Below, piece by piece: positions 55,821 through 64,000 of a DNA stretch of 64,000 nucleotides. The translations under genes and the position numbers were made by a program. This DNA comes from a bacterium. GTDB lineage: Bacteria; Patescibacteria; Paceibacteria; UBA9973; UBA6065. Where the stretch lies: contig JAUXUT010000149.1 in assembly GCA_030680695.1 (NCBI GenBank), forward strand, positions 372,001 through 436,000, read 5' to 3'. The number at the start of each line of letters is the position of its first letter. Position 1 is the first letter of the stretch. Below the pieces are notes generated by a model, which worked only from the letters and a program-made list of their open reading frames with translations, did no database searches and was not told where the DNA came from.

Positions 55821-56297
55821 ATGAAATATGCAGCGGTATGGTTTAGTTATTTAGCCTGTATGGTATTGATTCCCCTCTGGGCTTATTTCCGGAGCGGTTC
55901 CTCATATCAAGAGGCTGGGTTATCTAACAGCGTCATCCTCTGGGCGGCGCTTGGCCTGACGTTCAACTTGTCATATTCGATACTTCTGGGGTATACGCTC
56001 AGAAGATTCATGAAGCGCAATGACGCTAACATCCGCGCTGCACGAGGTAGACCCGCAAGTATCGAAAAGGCCTTCAGTGAGGGTGATCCCGTCCGAGTCC
56101 TCGCCATAACGCCTGACGAGATGCATGCCGTCCTGCAGGGCTACTTCTCGACAAGATTCGTGAAGCTTCCTGCAAAAGCCACGCTGACAGGCGTCCAGAA
56201 GGGTAAAAATTACATCGTCGGTGAAGGCGGTAGTCTCCTCGATGTGATCAAAACCGAACTCGCGGATTCAACTCTGGGTGGCATGGCTGACATGTAA
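55821..56297 (+). CDS. Two-helix membrane protein, unknown
   Basis: 158 residues, unrecognised. Two membrane helices (about 3-24 and 38-60), a basic loop, then a soluble C-terminal domain with PVRVLAITPDEMHAVLQGYF and GKNYIVGEGGSLLDVI. A consensus promoter, a structured leader, a ribosome binding site and a strong terminator make it a fully independent unit, like the SPFH pair. No role is evident. Confidence 0.6.
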   Translation: MKYAAVWFSYLACMVLIPLWAYFRSGSSYQEAGLSNSVILWAALGLTFNLSYSILLGYTLRRFMKRNDANIRAARGRPASIEKAFSEGDPVRVLAITPDEMHAVLQGYFSTRFVKLPAKATLTGVQKGKNYIVGEGGSLLDVIKTELADSTLGGMADM

Positions 56298-56313
56298 GTG
56301 ACCCCCCCATTTC

Positions 56314-56344
56314 AGCCGCGCGTGGCAACACGCGCGGCTTTTTT
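56314..56344 (+). terminator. Intrinsic terminator of the 158-residue protein gene
   Basis: AGCCGCGCGTG-GCAA-CACGCGCGGCT followed by T5. Confidence 0.95.
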
Positions 56345-56352
56345 ATTTCAGT

Positions 56353-56838
56353 CTATACGGAGATTTTTCGTAGGTCTTCGATCACCTTCCCCGCATGACC
56401 GAGCGGCTTCACATTGTCGTATATTGTGCGGACTTTGCCGTCGGTATCAATAAGAAACGTCGTGCGTTCAATGCCCACATGCTTGGCACCGAATACTGAT
56501 TTCTCTTGCCAAACATCGTACATGCGACAAACCTCACCGTCCACATCAGAAAGCAAGTTGAAATTCAGTCCCTGCTCGCGACAAAACTCTTGGTGGGATT
56601 GGGCGTCGTCTGCGCTCACTCCAAGTACCACGGCGTTGAGGTCCCCTATCTCATATTCATGATCGCGGAATTCCTGCGCCTCGAGAGTACAGCCGGAAGT
56701 CATATCTTTGGGATAAAAGTATAAAATGACGTTCTGGCCACGATAATCTGAAAGCGAGCGCATTTTACCTCCCTCGTCTGGCAAAGTGAAATCTGGCGCC
56801 AGATTTCCGATCATGTCGGTTTGTTTGAATGATTTCAT
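56353..56838 (-). CDS. bcp: Peroxiredoxin Bcp (PrxQ type)
   Basis: 161 residues reducing peroxides by thiol exchange. YFYPKDMTSGCTLEAQEFRD (about 40-59) carries the peroxidatic Cys50; the usual Pro in TPGC is Ser (TSGC). A cysteine 5 residues later, typical of the CX4C form, is absent; Cys85 in FCREQG and Cys106 in EVCRMY could act as resolving partners. GVSADDAQSHQEF and FLIDTDGKVR complete the family pattern. It is convergent with the 158-residue protein gene and divergent from the DsbA-like gene. Confidence 0.92.
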   Translation of the reverse strand: MKSFKQTDMIGNLAPDFTLPDEGGKMRSLSDYRGQNVILYFYPKDMTSGCTLEAQEFRDHEYEIGDLNAVVLGVSADDAQSHQEFCREQGLNFNLLSDVDGEVCRMYDVWQEKSVFGAKHVGIERTTFLIDTDGKVRTIYDNVKPLGHAGKVIEDLRKISV

Positions 56839-56919
56839 GGGCTTGGAAGATGAATGGTGGAAAATGTTATACTTACACGTACATTATACAGACGTTAATC
56901 GAGACATAATACGACACCC

Positions 56920-57705
56920 ATGGATAATCAACAGAAACAATCGCTCGCAGTGCCAATCGCTATCGTCCTTGCAGGGGCATTGGTAGGTGTAGGTGTATAT
57001 ATGAGCGGTAAGCCAGTTGGAACTGCGACGGGCAATGTCCCAACGGCCGTAAATCAGGCACGGGACATCGTTGTTCCGCCAGTTACTTCAGCCGACAATA
57101 CCATCGGCACAACGAATGCAGATATTGTGCTCGTTGAATATTCGGATACTTCGTGCCCGTTCTGTAAAAATTTCCACAGCACCATGAAGACACTCCAATC
57201 GGAATACGGTGCTTCGGGCAAAATGGCTTGGGTATATCGCCATTTCCCTATAGTCCAGCTCCACCCTACGGCCCCAAAGGAATCAGAAGCCACGCAGTGC
57301 GCCGCTGATCAGGGCAAGTTCTGGCCATACATTGATTATGTATTCGGTTCGACTTCAGGCAACCTTTCCACGACCCAGCTATCGAGCATCGCTGCTTCTG
57401 TCGGTCTCGACACGACCACTTTCGATGCCTGCCTTTCGAGCGGCAAGCATACCGCGGCAATATCCGCCTCTGTCGCAGAAGCACAGAAACTTGGTGCGAA
57501 CGGAACCCCAACTTCCTATCTACTCCTCAAAAAAGCTCTACCAGACAACGTTGTCGAGGACATCATGTACGTCTTCGCCCAGTATCGCCAGCCTGACGGA
57601 TCGCTCCTTGGCGGCGTAAGCAAAGACAAGAAAGTGGTACACGTATCTGGCGCCCTCCCATACGACTTCATGAAAGGCCTTATCAACATCATTCTCGGGG
57701 CCTAA
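56920..57705 (+). CDS. DsbA-like thioredoxin-fold protein, membrane-anchored
   Basis: 261 residues: one N-terminal helix (about 9-28) anchors an exported thioredoxin-fold domain. The active site is CPFC (Cys79, Cys82) in YSDTSCPFCKNFH, the inserted helical part is QCAADQGKFWPYIDYVFG, and the cis-Pro loop is GTPTSYLL. It would introduce or reshuffle disulfides in exported proteins, for example the cysteine-bearing pilin-like proteins. No DsbB or VKOR partner is in the window. The stop overlaps the stop of the convergent helicase gene. Confidence 0.9.
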   Translation: MDNQQKQSLAVPIAIVLAGALVGVGVYMSGKPVGTATGNVPTAVNQARDIVVPPVTSADNTIGTTNADIVLVEYSDTSCPFCKNFHSTMKTLQSEYGASGKMAWVYRHFPIVQLHPTAPKESEATQCAADQGKFWPYIDYVFGSTSGNLSTTQLSSIAASVGLDTTTFDACLSSGKHTAAISASVAEAQKLGANGTPTSYLLLKKALPDNVVEDIMYVFAQYRQPDGSLLGGVSKDKKVVHVSGALPYDFMKGLINIILGA

Positions 57706-60626
57706 GACCGCGAGACTCGGAGCAACGCACAATATACACAATCAGGTTCGTCACATTTAGATGTGAGCACCTTGCCCGACCATACGGAATCAGTGAGGCC
57801 GCGTAGAGCGGCCTCTACCGTTCCTATATCAGAAGATGTGATTGGCAAAGTCACGGTCGAACACACCCCTTTCCTATCTGGTTTTGCGAATACGATTGCC
57901 GCCTCTGTTCTCTTACCTTTATTGGAAGGAACTGCTTTGAGAAGCATGGTGTAGAAAGTGAGCTGGCGGAAATAGTCACCGGTCGAATCTTTTGTCTCGC
58001 CTTTGATGGATGCCTCGCTCATAGAATCTCGTGTCTTGTAGTCATAAACCTTCACAGCGTCATCAGTAGTAAGCACGGCATCAATGCGCCCATGGAGTCT
58101 GAATTCCCTAAACTGTGTATCAAACCAGGCTTCCGTTCGTATCTCTCCTTCTTGTGAAAAATGCGGAGCGAGACTGGTGGCGACTTTCGGAGCGGCCTCA
58201 AGTAGTTCGGCCATTGCCGCATCTTTTTCAAACGTCACAAGAAGTGAGCGAGAAAAATATTCACGCACCGATTTCTCGATCTCGGCCTCGAGTGCCTTTG
58301 GCGACTTGTCGGATAACTTCCAGCAGGCGCTGAGGGCCGCGTGCATGGCGTTACCCTTCTCGGAGCTCGCGCTCGGGGCCTCTGGGACCTTGAGAATATT
58401 TCGCATATAGAACGTAGACGGACACGCCAGAAAATTATTGAGAGCCGAGACCGAGATACCTTCATCGAGCAATACTCGTTTGGCGTGTTCGATGCGAGCT
58501 TCGTCACGCATGCGGTCCAAAGACGCGCTGTGTGGTGCGAGCGCCTTGTCCCTAGTTGCCGGCAAAGATGTTTTAGAAATATGTTTATCATCGAGCTCGC
58601 CGATAAACCTGACAGGGGTCAATGCCCTGCCATCTTCACCTTCAAGGGGATATATGACGGTCGCGTGTTCTCGTGCGCGAGTCAGAGCCACGTAAAAAAG
58701 CCTGCGTGAGTCGCGAACTGAATCGTCTGCAGCTGCCTCACGAGGCATTATGAAATATGATGCGCGCGGACGGCCGAGCCACGCCTCTTCTGTGGCTTCA
58801 GCGATGAAAACATAATCGAATTCGAGACCTTTGGACGCATGAGCTGTCATGACTGCCACCTGTGCGTTGGGCATACCAATATGTATCTTGACTCCCCGTG
58901 ATTCAGCAGATGCCTCATATTCGACAATAGCGTCTAGTAAGGCCCGTGGGTCAGATATGCCTGATTCCTGAACCAGACGAGCCGATACAGCCACCAAAGC
59001 TCGCCACACTTCTGCGGCAATTGGGTCCTTAACAGCAATCGATATGAGGCCTGACTTTTCGGTCATACGAAGAACAAATGCTTGGGCACCTGATTGCGCC
59101 ATATCAGCGCGCAACTCCGACAAGACAGGAAGCGTCTCGTCGATACCTTCGATTTTCCCTGCCCGTATCTCCCGAATAAGAGCCGCACGATCTGCAAATG
59201 GCATATCCCACAGGCCACCAGCAATCGTGAAGGCGATATCCTCAACCGCAGATGGATCTCGCAAAACATTTACGAGCCTAAAGAAAAGCCTTCCTATCGG
59301 ATGTTTAAGAACATCGGCACCACGTTCGGCTGAAGCTTTTATTCCAGCCATTTCGAGCGCACCAGCAATGCGAGAAACATCACGGTTGCGACGGGTGATG
59401 ATTGCGATGGTTTTCTCTGGATTATTTACAGTAATTTCCTTGAGCGTCCGTGAAAGATACGCGTCTACGGATTCTACGTTGCCGCATTCAACAAGGTCGA
59501 TTGGCCGGACTTTGGCCTTGCCACCCGCAACCAACGGCACACGCAATTCGGCAAGCTCACCTTCTGAATAGTTTCGATCGATGAGTCCGTATCCAGCATC
59601 AAGTATTGACTGATGTGATCGGTAGTTATCAGAAAGGGATATGACGCGCATAGACGACCATGCGTTCTGGAACTTAAGGAAGTTGTCTACAGAAGCGCCC
59701 TGGAATCGATATATAGCCTGCTTCTCGTCACCCACAATGAACAAATTCGGTGTATCAAAGAAATCCGCCATCGCGCGGACAATGGAATTCTGCACATCGT
59801 TAGTATCCTGATGTTCGTCTACGGATATGTACAAAAACTTCTCCTGAACGAGCTGCAGGAAAAGCTCATCTTCACGTAAGGCGCGCATCAGTTCGAAAAG
59901 CAGGTCGTCATAATCCATCAACCTCGCCTCTTTCTTGGCTTCTTCATATGCGGCATATGCATCGGCGAGCAGCATCGATCGCTCGGCCTTTTCAATCGAC
60001 TTCAATGCGTTGGCCTTGAGCTTGCCCTTGCTCGCACCGCGAGAAGATATTGATTCAGGGTCATCTTCGATTCGCTTCTTTTCTCGCTTTGCTGACTCGC
60101 GCACCACATCAGGTGTCCACGCCTCGCGTTTGGATTCGCTCACAGCCGATATGATTTTTTGGATATAGAAGTCAGGGTCGCCAAGAGGACGCAACCTGGC
60201 GAACCTCTTGTCTTTCAGCACTTTGCGCACAAGAGTCTGAATCTCGGTATCGGTAGCCTGGCGGGCCTTTGCAAGATGCGGAAAATGATCACCGAACTCT
60301 GCTATAAGCGATGATGCGAGGCTGTGAAAAGTATGTATGCGCACTTCGTCAGCGCGCGATCCCACAACCGCGCGCAAAGCGTGTTTCATGGCTTTTACAC
60401 CTGCGTCTGTGTAAGTAATGGCGAGAATTCCCGATGGCGGCGTGTCGGTCTGTCGCAAAATGTTCGCAATGCGTAAAGTAAGCACCGTGGTCTTGCCTGT
60501 TCCTGGTCCAGCAATGACCATGACCGGTCCTTCGATTGTATCCACTGCCTCCTTTTGACGCGGATTGAGGCGGGCGTATCGCTCGTCAAATACCTTGCTT
60601 GTCATGGATTTAGGAGTCGTCGACAT
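57702..60626 (-). CDS. UvrD/AddA-like helicase-nuclease (SF1 with PD-(D/E)XK and Fe-S cysteines)
   Basis: 974 residues. SF1A helicase motifs: Walker A AGPGTGKTT (about 39-47), motif II SVDEHQDTND (usual Tyr is His), motif III GDEKQAIYRFQGA, motif V TAHASKGLEFDYV and motif VI RRLFYVALTRA. The C-terminal third is a PD-(D/E)XK nuclease with GRIDAVL, VKVYDYKTRD, and four cysteines (LACPSTF plus CDEPDCVYC) that fit the 4Fe-4S site of AddB/Cas4-like nucleases. So a recombination-repair role at broken ends is likely. The start is 6 nt after an extended -10, predicted leaderless. Confidence 0.9.
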   Translation of the reverse strand: MSTTPKSMTSKVFDERYARLNPRQKEAVDTIEGPVMVIAGPGTGKTTVLTLRIANILRQTDTPPSGILAITYTDAGVKAMKHALRAVVGSRADEVRIHTFHSLASSLIAEFGDHFPHLAKARQATDTEIQTLVRKVLKDKRFARLRPLGDPDFYIQKIISAVSESKREAWTPDVVRESAKREKKRIEDDPESISSRGASKGKLKANALKSIEKAERSMLLADAYAAYEEAKKEARLMDYDDLLFELMRALREDELFLQLVQEKFLYISVDEHQDTNDVQNSIVRAMADFFDTPNLFIVGDEKQAIYRFQGASVDNFLKFQNAWSSMRVISLSDNYRSHQSILDAGYGLIDRNYSEGELAELRVPLVAGGKAKVRPIDLVECGNVESVDAYLSRTLKEITVNNPEKTIAIITRRNRDVSRIAGALEMAGIKASAERGADVLKHPIGRLFFRLVNVLRDPSAVEDIAFTIAGGLWDMPFADRAALIREIRAGKIEGIDETLPVLSELRADMAQSGAQAFVLRMTEKSGLISIAVKDPIAAEVWRALVAVSARLVQESGISDPRALLDAIVEYEASAESRGVKIHIGMPNAQVAVMTAHASKGLEFDYVFIAEATEEAWLGRPRASYFIMPREAAADDSVRDSRRLFYVALTRAREHATVIYPLEGEDGRALTPVRFIGELDDKHISKTSLPATRDKALAPHSASLDRMRDEARIEHAKRVLLDEGISVSALNNFLACPSTFYMRNILKVPEAPSASSEKGNAMHAALSACWKLSDKSPKALEAEIEKSVREYFSRSLLVTFEKDAAMAELLEAAPKVATSLAPHFSQEGEIRTEAWFDTQFREFRLHGRIDAVLTTDDAVKVYDYKTRDSMSEASIKGETKDSTGDYFRQLTFYTMLLKAVPSNKGKRTEAAIVFAKPDRKGVCSTVTLPITSSDIGTVEAALRGLTDSVWSGKVLTSKCDEPDCVYCALLRVSRS

Positions 60627-60632
60627 ATATGC

Positions 60633-60641
60633 AGTATAGCA
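60633..60641 (-). promoter_or_regulatory. Extended -10 promoter of the helicase-nuclease gene (leaderless type)
   Basis: Minus strand TGCTATACT (60641-60633), 6 nt before the ATG at 60626; it directly follows the U-run of the DoxX terminator. Confidence 0.65.
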
Positions 60642-60663
60642 AAAGCGGCCCCAATGGGCCGCT
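60641..60663 (-). terminator. Intrinsic terminator of the AI-2E/DoxX operon
   Basis: AGCGGCCC/GGGCCGCT with loop ATTG on the minus strand, then TTTT running into the next promoter. Confidence 0.85.
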
Positions 60664-60691
60664 CTGCCAAAACGGAAACCTGAAAAAGCCT

Positions 60692-61090
60692 TTATGCCTT
60701 ATTCCAGAGATATTTGATTGTGTACTTTCCAGGACCGGCCATAGCAATGGCAAGAGCAGAGAGGAAAAGCATTAGGTCAAATTCATATCCACCGAGAAAC
60801 CCTCCGATCAGACCACTTTGAGCCTTGACCGTGATGATGGCCCCGACCATAGTCAATGCAATGAGAATACCTGCGATGCCTGTGAAAAGCCCCGAAAGCA
60901 TGGCAAGACCGGCAACGAGCTCGACAATAGCAACGAGCCAAACAAGAGATACGCCGAGACCAATCGTGGCAAAGAAAGCGGTCGTACCTTCAATGTCCGC
61001 GAGCTTGGCCCAGCCGTGGGCGATAAATATAAGGCCGAGTCCAATGCGGACAAGCAGTAATGCTGCGTCAGAAGAAGCGTAGGTTTTCAT
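60692..61090 (-). CDS. DoxX family membrane protein
   Basis: 132 residues with four membrane helices and the DoxX pattern LLLVRIGLGLIFIAHGWAKL (about 10-29) and ELVAGLAMLSGL. DoxX-like proteins are linked to thiol/redox balance or sulfur oxidation in various bacteria, without a fixed role. The start was set at 61090; an upstream in-frame codon would add ten residues with no family match. It follows the AI-2E transporter gene on the same strand. Confidence 0.88.
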   Translation of the reverse strand: MKTYASSDAALLLVRIGLGLIFIAHGWAKLADIEGTTAFFATIGLGVSLVWLVAIVELVAGLAMLSGLFTGIAGILIALTMVGAIITVKAQSGLIGGFLGGYEFDLMLFLSALAIAMAGPGKYTIKYLWNKA

Positions 61091-61120
61091 GATAAAAGAA
61101 TTAAACGGATAACAAACCAA

Positions 61121-62164
61121 CTATAGCACGGTCTTTTGCTTGTTCTGGCCGTGCAGGATAACCACCTTGTATATTTCAAGCAGTGCCGACAGCAATGCTA
61201 TGACCAAAGGTCCAAGGAATAATCCAACCGGTCCAAAAAGAACAACTCCCCCAAGAACAGACAGCAATATAAGAAGCGGATGGATGACGGTGGCCTTCCC
61301 CACAACAATCGGCATAAGCAGGTTATCTACAAGGCCGACGGCTACTGTGCCCCATATTGCGAGACCAATCGCGGCACCAATAGAATCGGTCGCTATGAGA
61401 TACAGTACCGCGGGAATGACAGTTATACCTGCGCCAAGAAGCGGCACAAGCGATACCACGGCAGTAAGTGCTCCCCAGAGTATTGCGTGCGGCACACCGA
61501 AAATTGCGAAACCAGCAGCCGCAAAGATTCCTTTTATAACTGCGGTAAGGAGCGAGCCCCGTACAACTGAGTTGACTGCCCTTTCTATCTTGTCGATTAT
61601 CTCGTTGTCGTATGAATCGGCGAGCGGTGAAAGCTCTATCAATACCTCTCTAAACCTGTGGCCGTCTCTGAGCATGTAGAAAAGTGCCATAAAGGCGAGG
61701 AAGAGACTGAGTGTGAGTGACGCTGTGCTCGAGAATATTTTTGAGGCATTGTCAGCAAACTTGCCAGCAAGCGAGCTGATGTATCCGTCGACATCTGGGT
61801 TAAATTCAGGAAATGCTGACTGTATTGGTTCAATGATTGCAGCGGTGACGCGATCGAAGCCACCAAGGCCCTCATTACGTACTTCTGTATAAAATTTGTA
61901 TGTCTCTGACGTTACCTGTTGGGCCACTATGGTGAGAGGTACGAGAACAACAACTATGGCGAATACTACCGACAACGAGGCCGCAAGCGTTTTCTTGCCA
62001 CTAGTCTTCACCAAAAACCATCGATTCACAGGTCGCATAACAATGGCCGCCATGAAGGCGAGCGCGATCGGTGCGAGAAATGGTACGAAAAGGAACACAG
62101 TTAGAACAACGACCGAAATCAGAAGACCGATAAAAAACCCGATTTGAAGCTTTTGGGTGTCCAT
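61121..62164 (-). CDS. AI-2E family transporter
   Basis: 347 residues with seven or eight helices in the AI-2E (PerM) pattern: LTVFLFVPFLAPIALAFMAAI in the N-terminal part, a soluble middle region, and the conserved C-terminal IPAVLYLIATDSIGAAIGLAIWG and VIHPLLILLSVLGGVVLFGPVG-type helices. Members include quorum-signal exporters and Na+/H+ antiporters, so the substrate is not known. DoxX begins 30 nt after its stop. TATAAT lies near 62191, with a ribosome-binding-like AAGGA in the leader. Confidence 0.9.
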   Translation of the reverse strand: MDTQKLQIGFFIGLLISVVVLTVFLFVPFLAPIALAFMAAIVMRPVNRWFLVKTSGKKTLAASLSVVFAIVVVLVPLTIVAQQVTSETYKFYTEVRNEGLGGFDRVTAAIIEPIQSAFPEFNPDVDGYISSLAGKFADNASKIFSSTASLTLSLFLAFMALFYMLRDGHRFREVLIELSPLADSYDNEIIDKIERAVNSVVRGSLLTAVIKGIFAAAGFAIFGVPHAILWGALTAVVSLVPLLGAGITVIPAVLYLIATDSIGAAIGLAIWGTVAVGLVDNLLMPIVVGKATVIHPLLILLSVLGGVVLFGPVGLFLGPLVIALLSALLEIYKVVILHGQNKQKTVL

Positions 62165-62191
62165 TTAGATGTTGCTGATATTATCCTTGAA

Positions 62192-63124
62192 TTATAGTAC
62201 AGCCTTGGAAACAGAAGAAGAGCGGGCTTTCGGGTTCCTAATTACATATTTGGTGCACTTGGCCGAACAAAAAGCCTTATCTTTCTTCACACACGATGCG
62301 CAGCAAAGGATCTGCGTGCGGCACGTAGAGTTGGTGCAGTCAGCGAAATCCTCTGTCTTCTTGTCGCATATCTCGCACCGACCGATGACTTCCCTTTTTC
62401 CGCCATTTTTAGGATCAAACGCCATCGTTACGCGCCCATCAAAAACGTAAAGTGATCCCTTGAAATGGTCGCCTGGGTACTTCTCCATGTACGAGACGAT
62501 ACCGCCGTCTAACTGATACACGTCCTTGAAACCTTTCTTGATAAGGTACCCCGAAGCCTTCTCGCATCGAACGCCGCCAGTACATACCGTGAGCACTTTA
62601 TCGTTCGTGAATTTCTTGAGCTTCGGTATTGCCTTAGGCAAGTCTCGGAAGTTTTTGAGCGGTGGTAAAACCGAGCCCTCGAAAGCGCCGACCTTGTGTT
62701 CATAGTTGTTCCTCATGTCGATGATGGTGAATTTCTCGCCTTTCTTGAACCATCGACGGAGCTCCTCTGGTTTGAGGTGCACGCCAGTAACCTTGCGCGG
62801 ATCGACGTCGGTATCTTTAGACTTCTCGAGCGAGAGCGAAACAATTTCCGAGCGAACCTTCACGGAAAGGCGTGGAAACGCTCGACCTATTCCCCCACTC
62901 ACCTTCCAGTGTATGTCCGCGAAGCCGCGCTTCTGCGACATGAAAGATCTGTAAAGTTTGGTGTTTTTCTTGAGACCTTCAATTGTTCCATTGATGCCTT
63001 CATTAGCCACAATGATTCGACCCTTTAGACCGTGTGCCTCGCAAAAGGTGCGCTGTTCTGCCGCGAACTTCTCGGGGTTTCGTATCGACGCGTATTTATA
63101 ATAAAGGAGTATCTCGTTCTTCAT
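62192..63124 (-). CDS. trhO: tRNA uridine-34 hydroxylase TrhO (rhodanese domain)
   Basis: 310 residues: N-terminal acylphosphatase-like domain with GRIIVANEGINGTIEG (about 35-50), central rhodanese domain with the active Cys in VCTGGVRCEKA, and a C-terminal segment with at least eight cysteines (RCEICDKK, NSTCRTQILCCASCVKK) probably binding zinc. TrhO/YceA makes 5-hydroxyuridine at the tRNA wobble position. The C-terminal tail is basic. No clear promoter was found. It is 34 nt from the DUF1761 gene. Confidence 0.94.
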   Translation of the reverse strand: MKNEILLYYKYASIRNPEKFAAEQRTFCEAHGLKGRIIVANEGINGTIEGLKKNTKLYRSFMSQKRGFADIHWKVSGGIGRAFPRLSVKVRSEIVSLSLEKSKDTDVDPRKVTGVHLKPEELRRWFKKGEKFTIIDMRNNYEHKVGAFEGSVLPPLKNFRDLPKAIPKLKKFTNDKVLTVCTGGVRCEKASGYLIKKGFKDVYQLDGGIVSYMEKYPGDHFKGSLYVFDGRVTMAFDPKNGGKREVIGRCEICDKKTEDFADCTNSTCRTQILCCASCVKKDKAFCSAKCTKYVIRNPKARSSSVSKAVL

Positions 63125-63158
63125 ATGTGGTGCGGCAGCGCTTACGGATGCAAGACTA

Positions 63159-63542
63159 CTAGGAGAAAAGGCCTATGACAAGGGCCATCAACAAGGTCGA
63201 TACCAGTCCGTATCCAAGGTCTACAAGGACCGCGCCACGAGGCATGCGACCATAAAAATAATCATTGACACGAACGGGCGCCATGAAGCCAAGCCACACA
63301 ACAAAACCAGCCATGACTATGCCGCTTAAGCCGAGAACGACTATGGAATTTAAAAGGGATGCGATGAAAAACGCCGTGATCAGAGTTGTGACAGCGGAAC
63401 CGACGTAGGCCTTCCATCCCCTAGTGGAAGAAAGTAACGATGTAGATCCAAAAAACCAGGGCGCATACCACACAAACCCAAGCGCAATAGATATAACTGC
63501 TGCGACTATAACCGTAATCAAATTTATATCAGTGAAAAACAT
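63159..63542 (-). CDS. DUF1761 family membrane protein
   Basis: 127 residues with four membrane helices; IALGFVWYAPWFFG (about 20-33) is the typical DUF1761 start and GFMAPVRVNDYFYGR lies in the third part. Function unknown. The ATG is 6 nt after TATACT, so a leaderless message is predicted. trhO follows on the same strand and could be co-transcribed. Confidence 0.82.
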   Translation of the reverse strand: MFFTDINLITVIVAAVISIALGFVWYAPWFFGSTSLLSSTRGWKAYVGSAVTTLITAFFIASLLNSIVVLGLSGIVMAGFVVWLGFMAPVRVNDYFYGRMPRGAVLVDLGYGLVSTLLMALVIGLFS

Positions 63543-63548
63543 ACTTTA

Positions 63549-63554
63549 AGTATA
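63549..63554 (-). promoter_or_regulatory. -10 box of the DUF1761 gene (leaderless type)
   Basis: Minus strand TATACT (63554-63549), 6 nt before the ATG at 63542. Confidence 0.55.
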
Positions 63555-63675
63555 ACATTTAATGAATAATCGAAGACTTTATGAATAAATACTAAATTTG
63601 TGAATAGCGGATGTTTTGCACACATCGCCTGTCAGCGTAGAATTAAGCCACAAAACATTAATTGAAAATAAACCC

Positions 63676-64000
63676 ATGCGCATATTGATAGTTGATGACG
63701 ACAAAGAGATTCGTGACTTTCTCAAAACAAGTCTCCAGGCAGAGTGTTATGTCGTCGATACGGCCAATGACGGCGAGGAAGGATCGTATCTCGCTCGCAC
63801 CCACGACTATGACATTCTCATCATCGACAACATCATGCCCAAGAAAAACGGTTTTGAGATGTGCCAAGATGTGAGAAAGCACGGGAAAAAGATGCCCATC
63901 ATAGTCATCTCTGTCCAATCCGGTGTCGACGATAAGGTGAATTTACTTAACGCTGGTGCGGACGACTATCTGACTAAACCATTTTCTTATCGAGAACTTC
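63676..64000 (+). CDS. Response regulator, N-terminal part (runs off the window)
   Basis: The first 108 codons encode a receiver domain: RILIVDDDKEIRDF (2-15) with the acidic pocket, phospho-acceptor Asp in ILIIDNIMPKKNGFEM (about residue 52), Thr/Ser switch in IVISVQSG and Lys in DYLTKPFSYREL (about 103). The KPF-SYREL ending is typical of OmpR-type regulators with a DNA-binding domain, which would lie beyond the window. A possible TTGCAC/TAGAAT promoter precedes it by about 35 nt. Its kinase is not visible. Confidence 0.9.
   Translation, partial: MRILIVDDDKEIRDFLKTSLQAECYVVDTANDGEEGSYLARTHDYDILIIDNIMPKKNGFEMCQDVRKHGKKMPIIVISVQSGVDDKVNLLNAGADDYLTKPFSYREL

Overview
The window looks like a chromosome segment of a Patescibacteria/CPR bacterium, most likely a Parcubacteria-type lineage. 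Supporting signs are very short intergenic gaps, reduced or divergent core proteins (a 518-residue IF-2 with almost no N-terminal extension, a 4-domain ribosomal protein S1, a divergent HisRS and TruB, a ValS without its C-terminal coiled coil), five small VirB2/TrbC-like two-helix membrane proteins in a row, a giant fibre protein with GIGTTSP repeats and a peptidase S74 domain, and tRNA genes mostly lacking an encoded CCA. TGA is used as a stop (for example tsaD), so the code is the standard bacterial one and not the TGA-glycine code of Gracilibacteria. No rRNA, CRISPR array, insertion sequence or integrase was seen.

Layout. 1-5.4 kb (minus): alr downstream of tRNA-Tyr, then clpB, a degenerate trypsin-like protein and a cysteine desulfurase. 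5.4-7.9 kb (plus): DUF4446 protein, infB, rbfA. 7.9-9.6 kb: a LAGLIDADG endonuclease and a tRNA cluster (Cys, Leu, Lys, Leu), then an orphan receiver. 9.7-11.8 kb: an SPFH-like protein and a membrane partner. 11.9-15.9 kb (minus): methyltransferase, orphan solute-binding protein and five pilin-like membrane proteins. 15.9-20.8 kb (minus): a Pro-rich membrane protein, gyrA, a small membrane protein and an MBL-like protein. 21-28.6 kb: rpsA, a winged-helix regulator with a perfect palindrome, a candidate small RNA, pth, lepB, hisS, rpsU, ybeY, ftsA, ftsZ. 28.7-36.5 kb: TrxB-like reductase, M23 peptidase, MacAB-like exporter, DedA, tRNAs Glu/Ser/Val, mscL. 36.5-44.4 kb: P-type ATPase, tsaD, a PD-(D/E)XK-like protein, valS, PrsW, Hsp20, tRNA-Phe. 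44.5-50.2 kb (minus): the giant fibre protein and two small companions. 50.5-64 kb: tlyA, typA, an RRM protein, truB, an exonuclease, Bcp, a DsbA-like protein, a UvrD/AddA-like helicase-nuclease, DoxX, AI-2E transporter, TrhO, DUF1761 and a partial response regulator.

Gene expression is the most striking theme. At least 14 start codons lie 6-8 nt downstream of a -10-like hexamer (nine at exactly 6 nt, which places the A of ATG at +1), suggesting widespread leaderless transcription. Two further genes (alr, the P-type ATPase) start 9 nt and 1 nt after a tRNA gene, so tRNA processing could itself release a nearly leaderless mRNA. Several terminators run straight into the promoter of the next gene, and tRNA-Glu and tRNA-Ser share a symmetric divergent promoter inside a 15-bp palindrome. 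By contrast rpsA, typA, the RRM gene and some hypothetical genes have conventional sigma70-like promoters and leaders of 50-120 nt; the rpsA and typA leaders begin with a hairpin followed by a U-rich tract. Two very long-stem RNA structures follow hisS and ftsZ, and a consensus promoter at 22.6 kb drives a short terminated transcript without an ORF.
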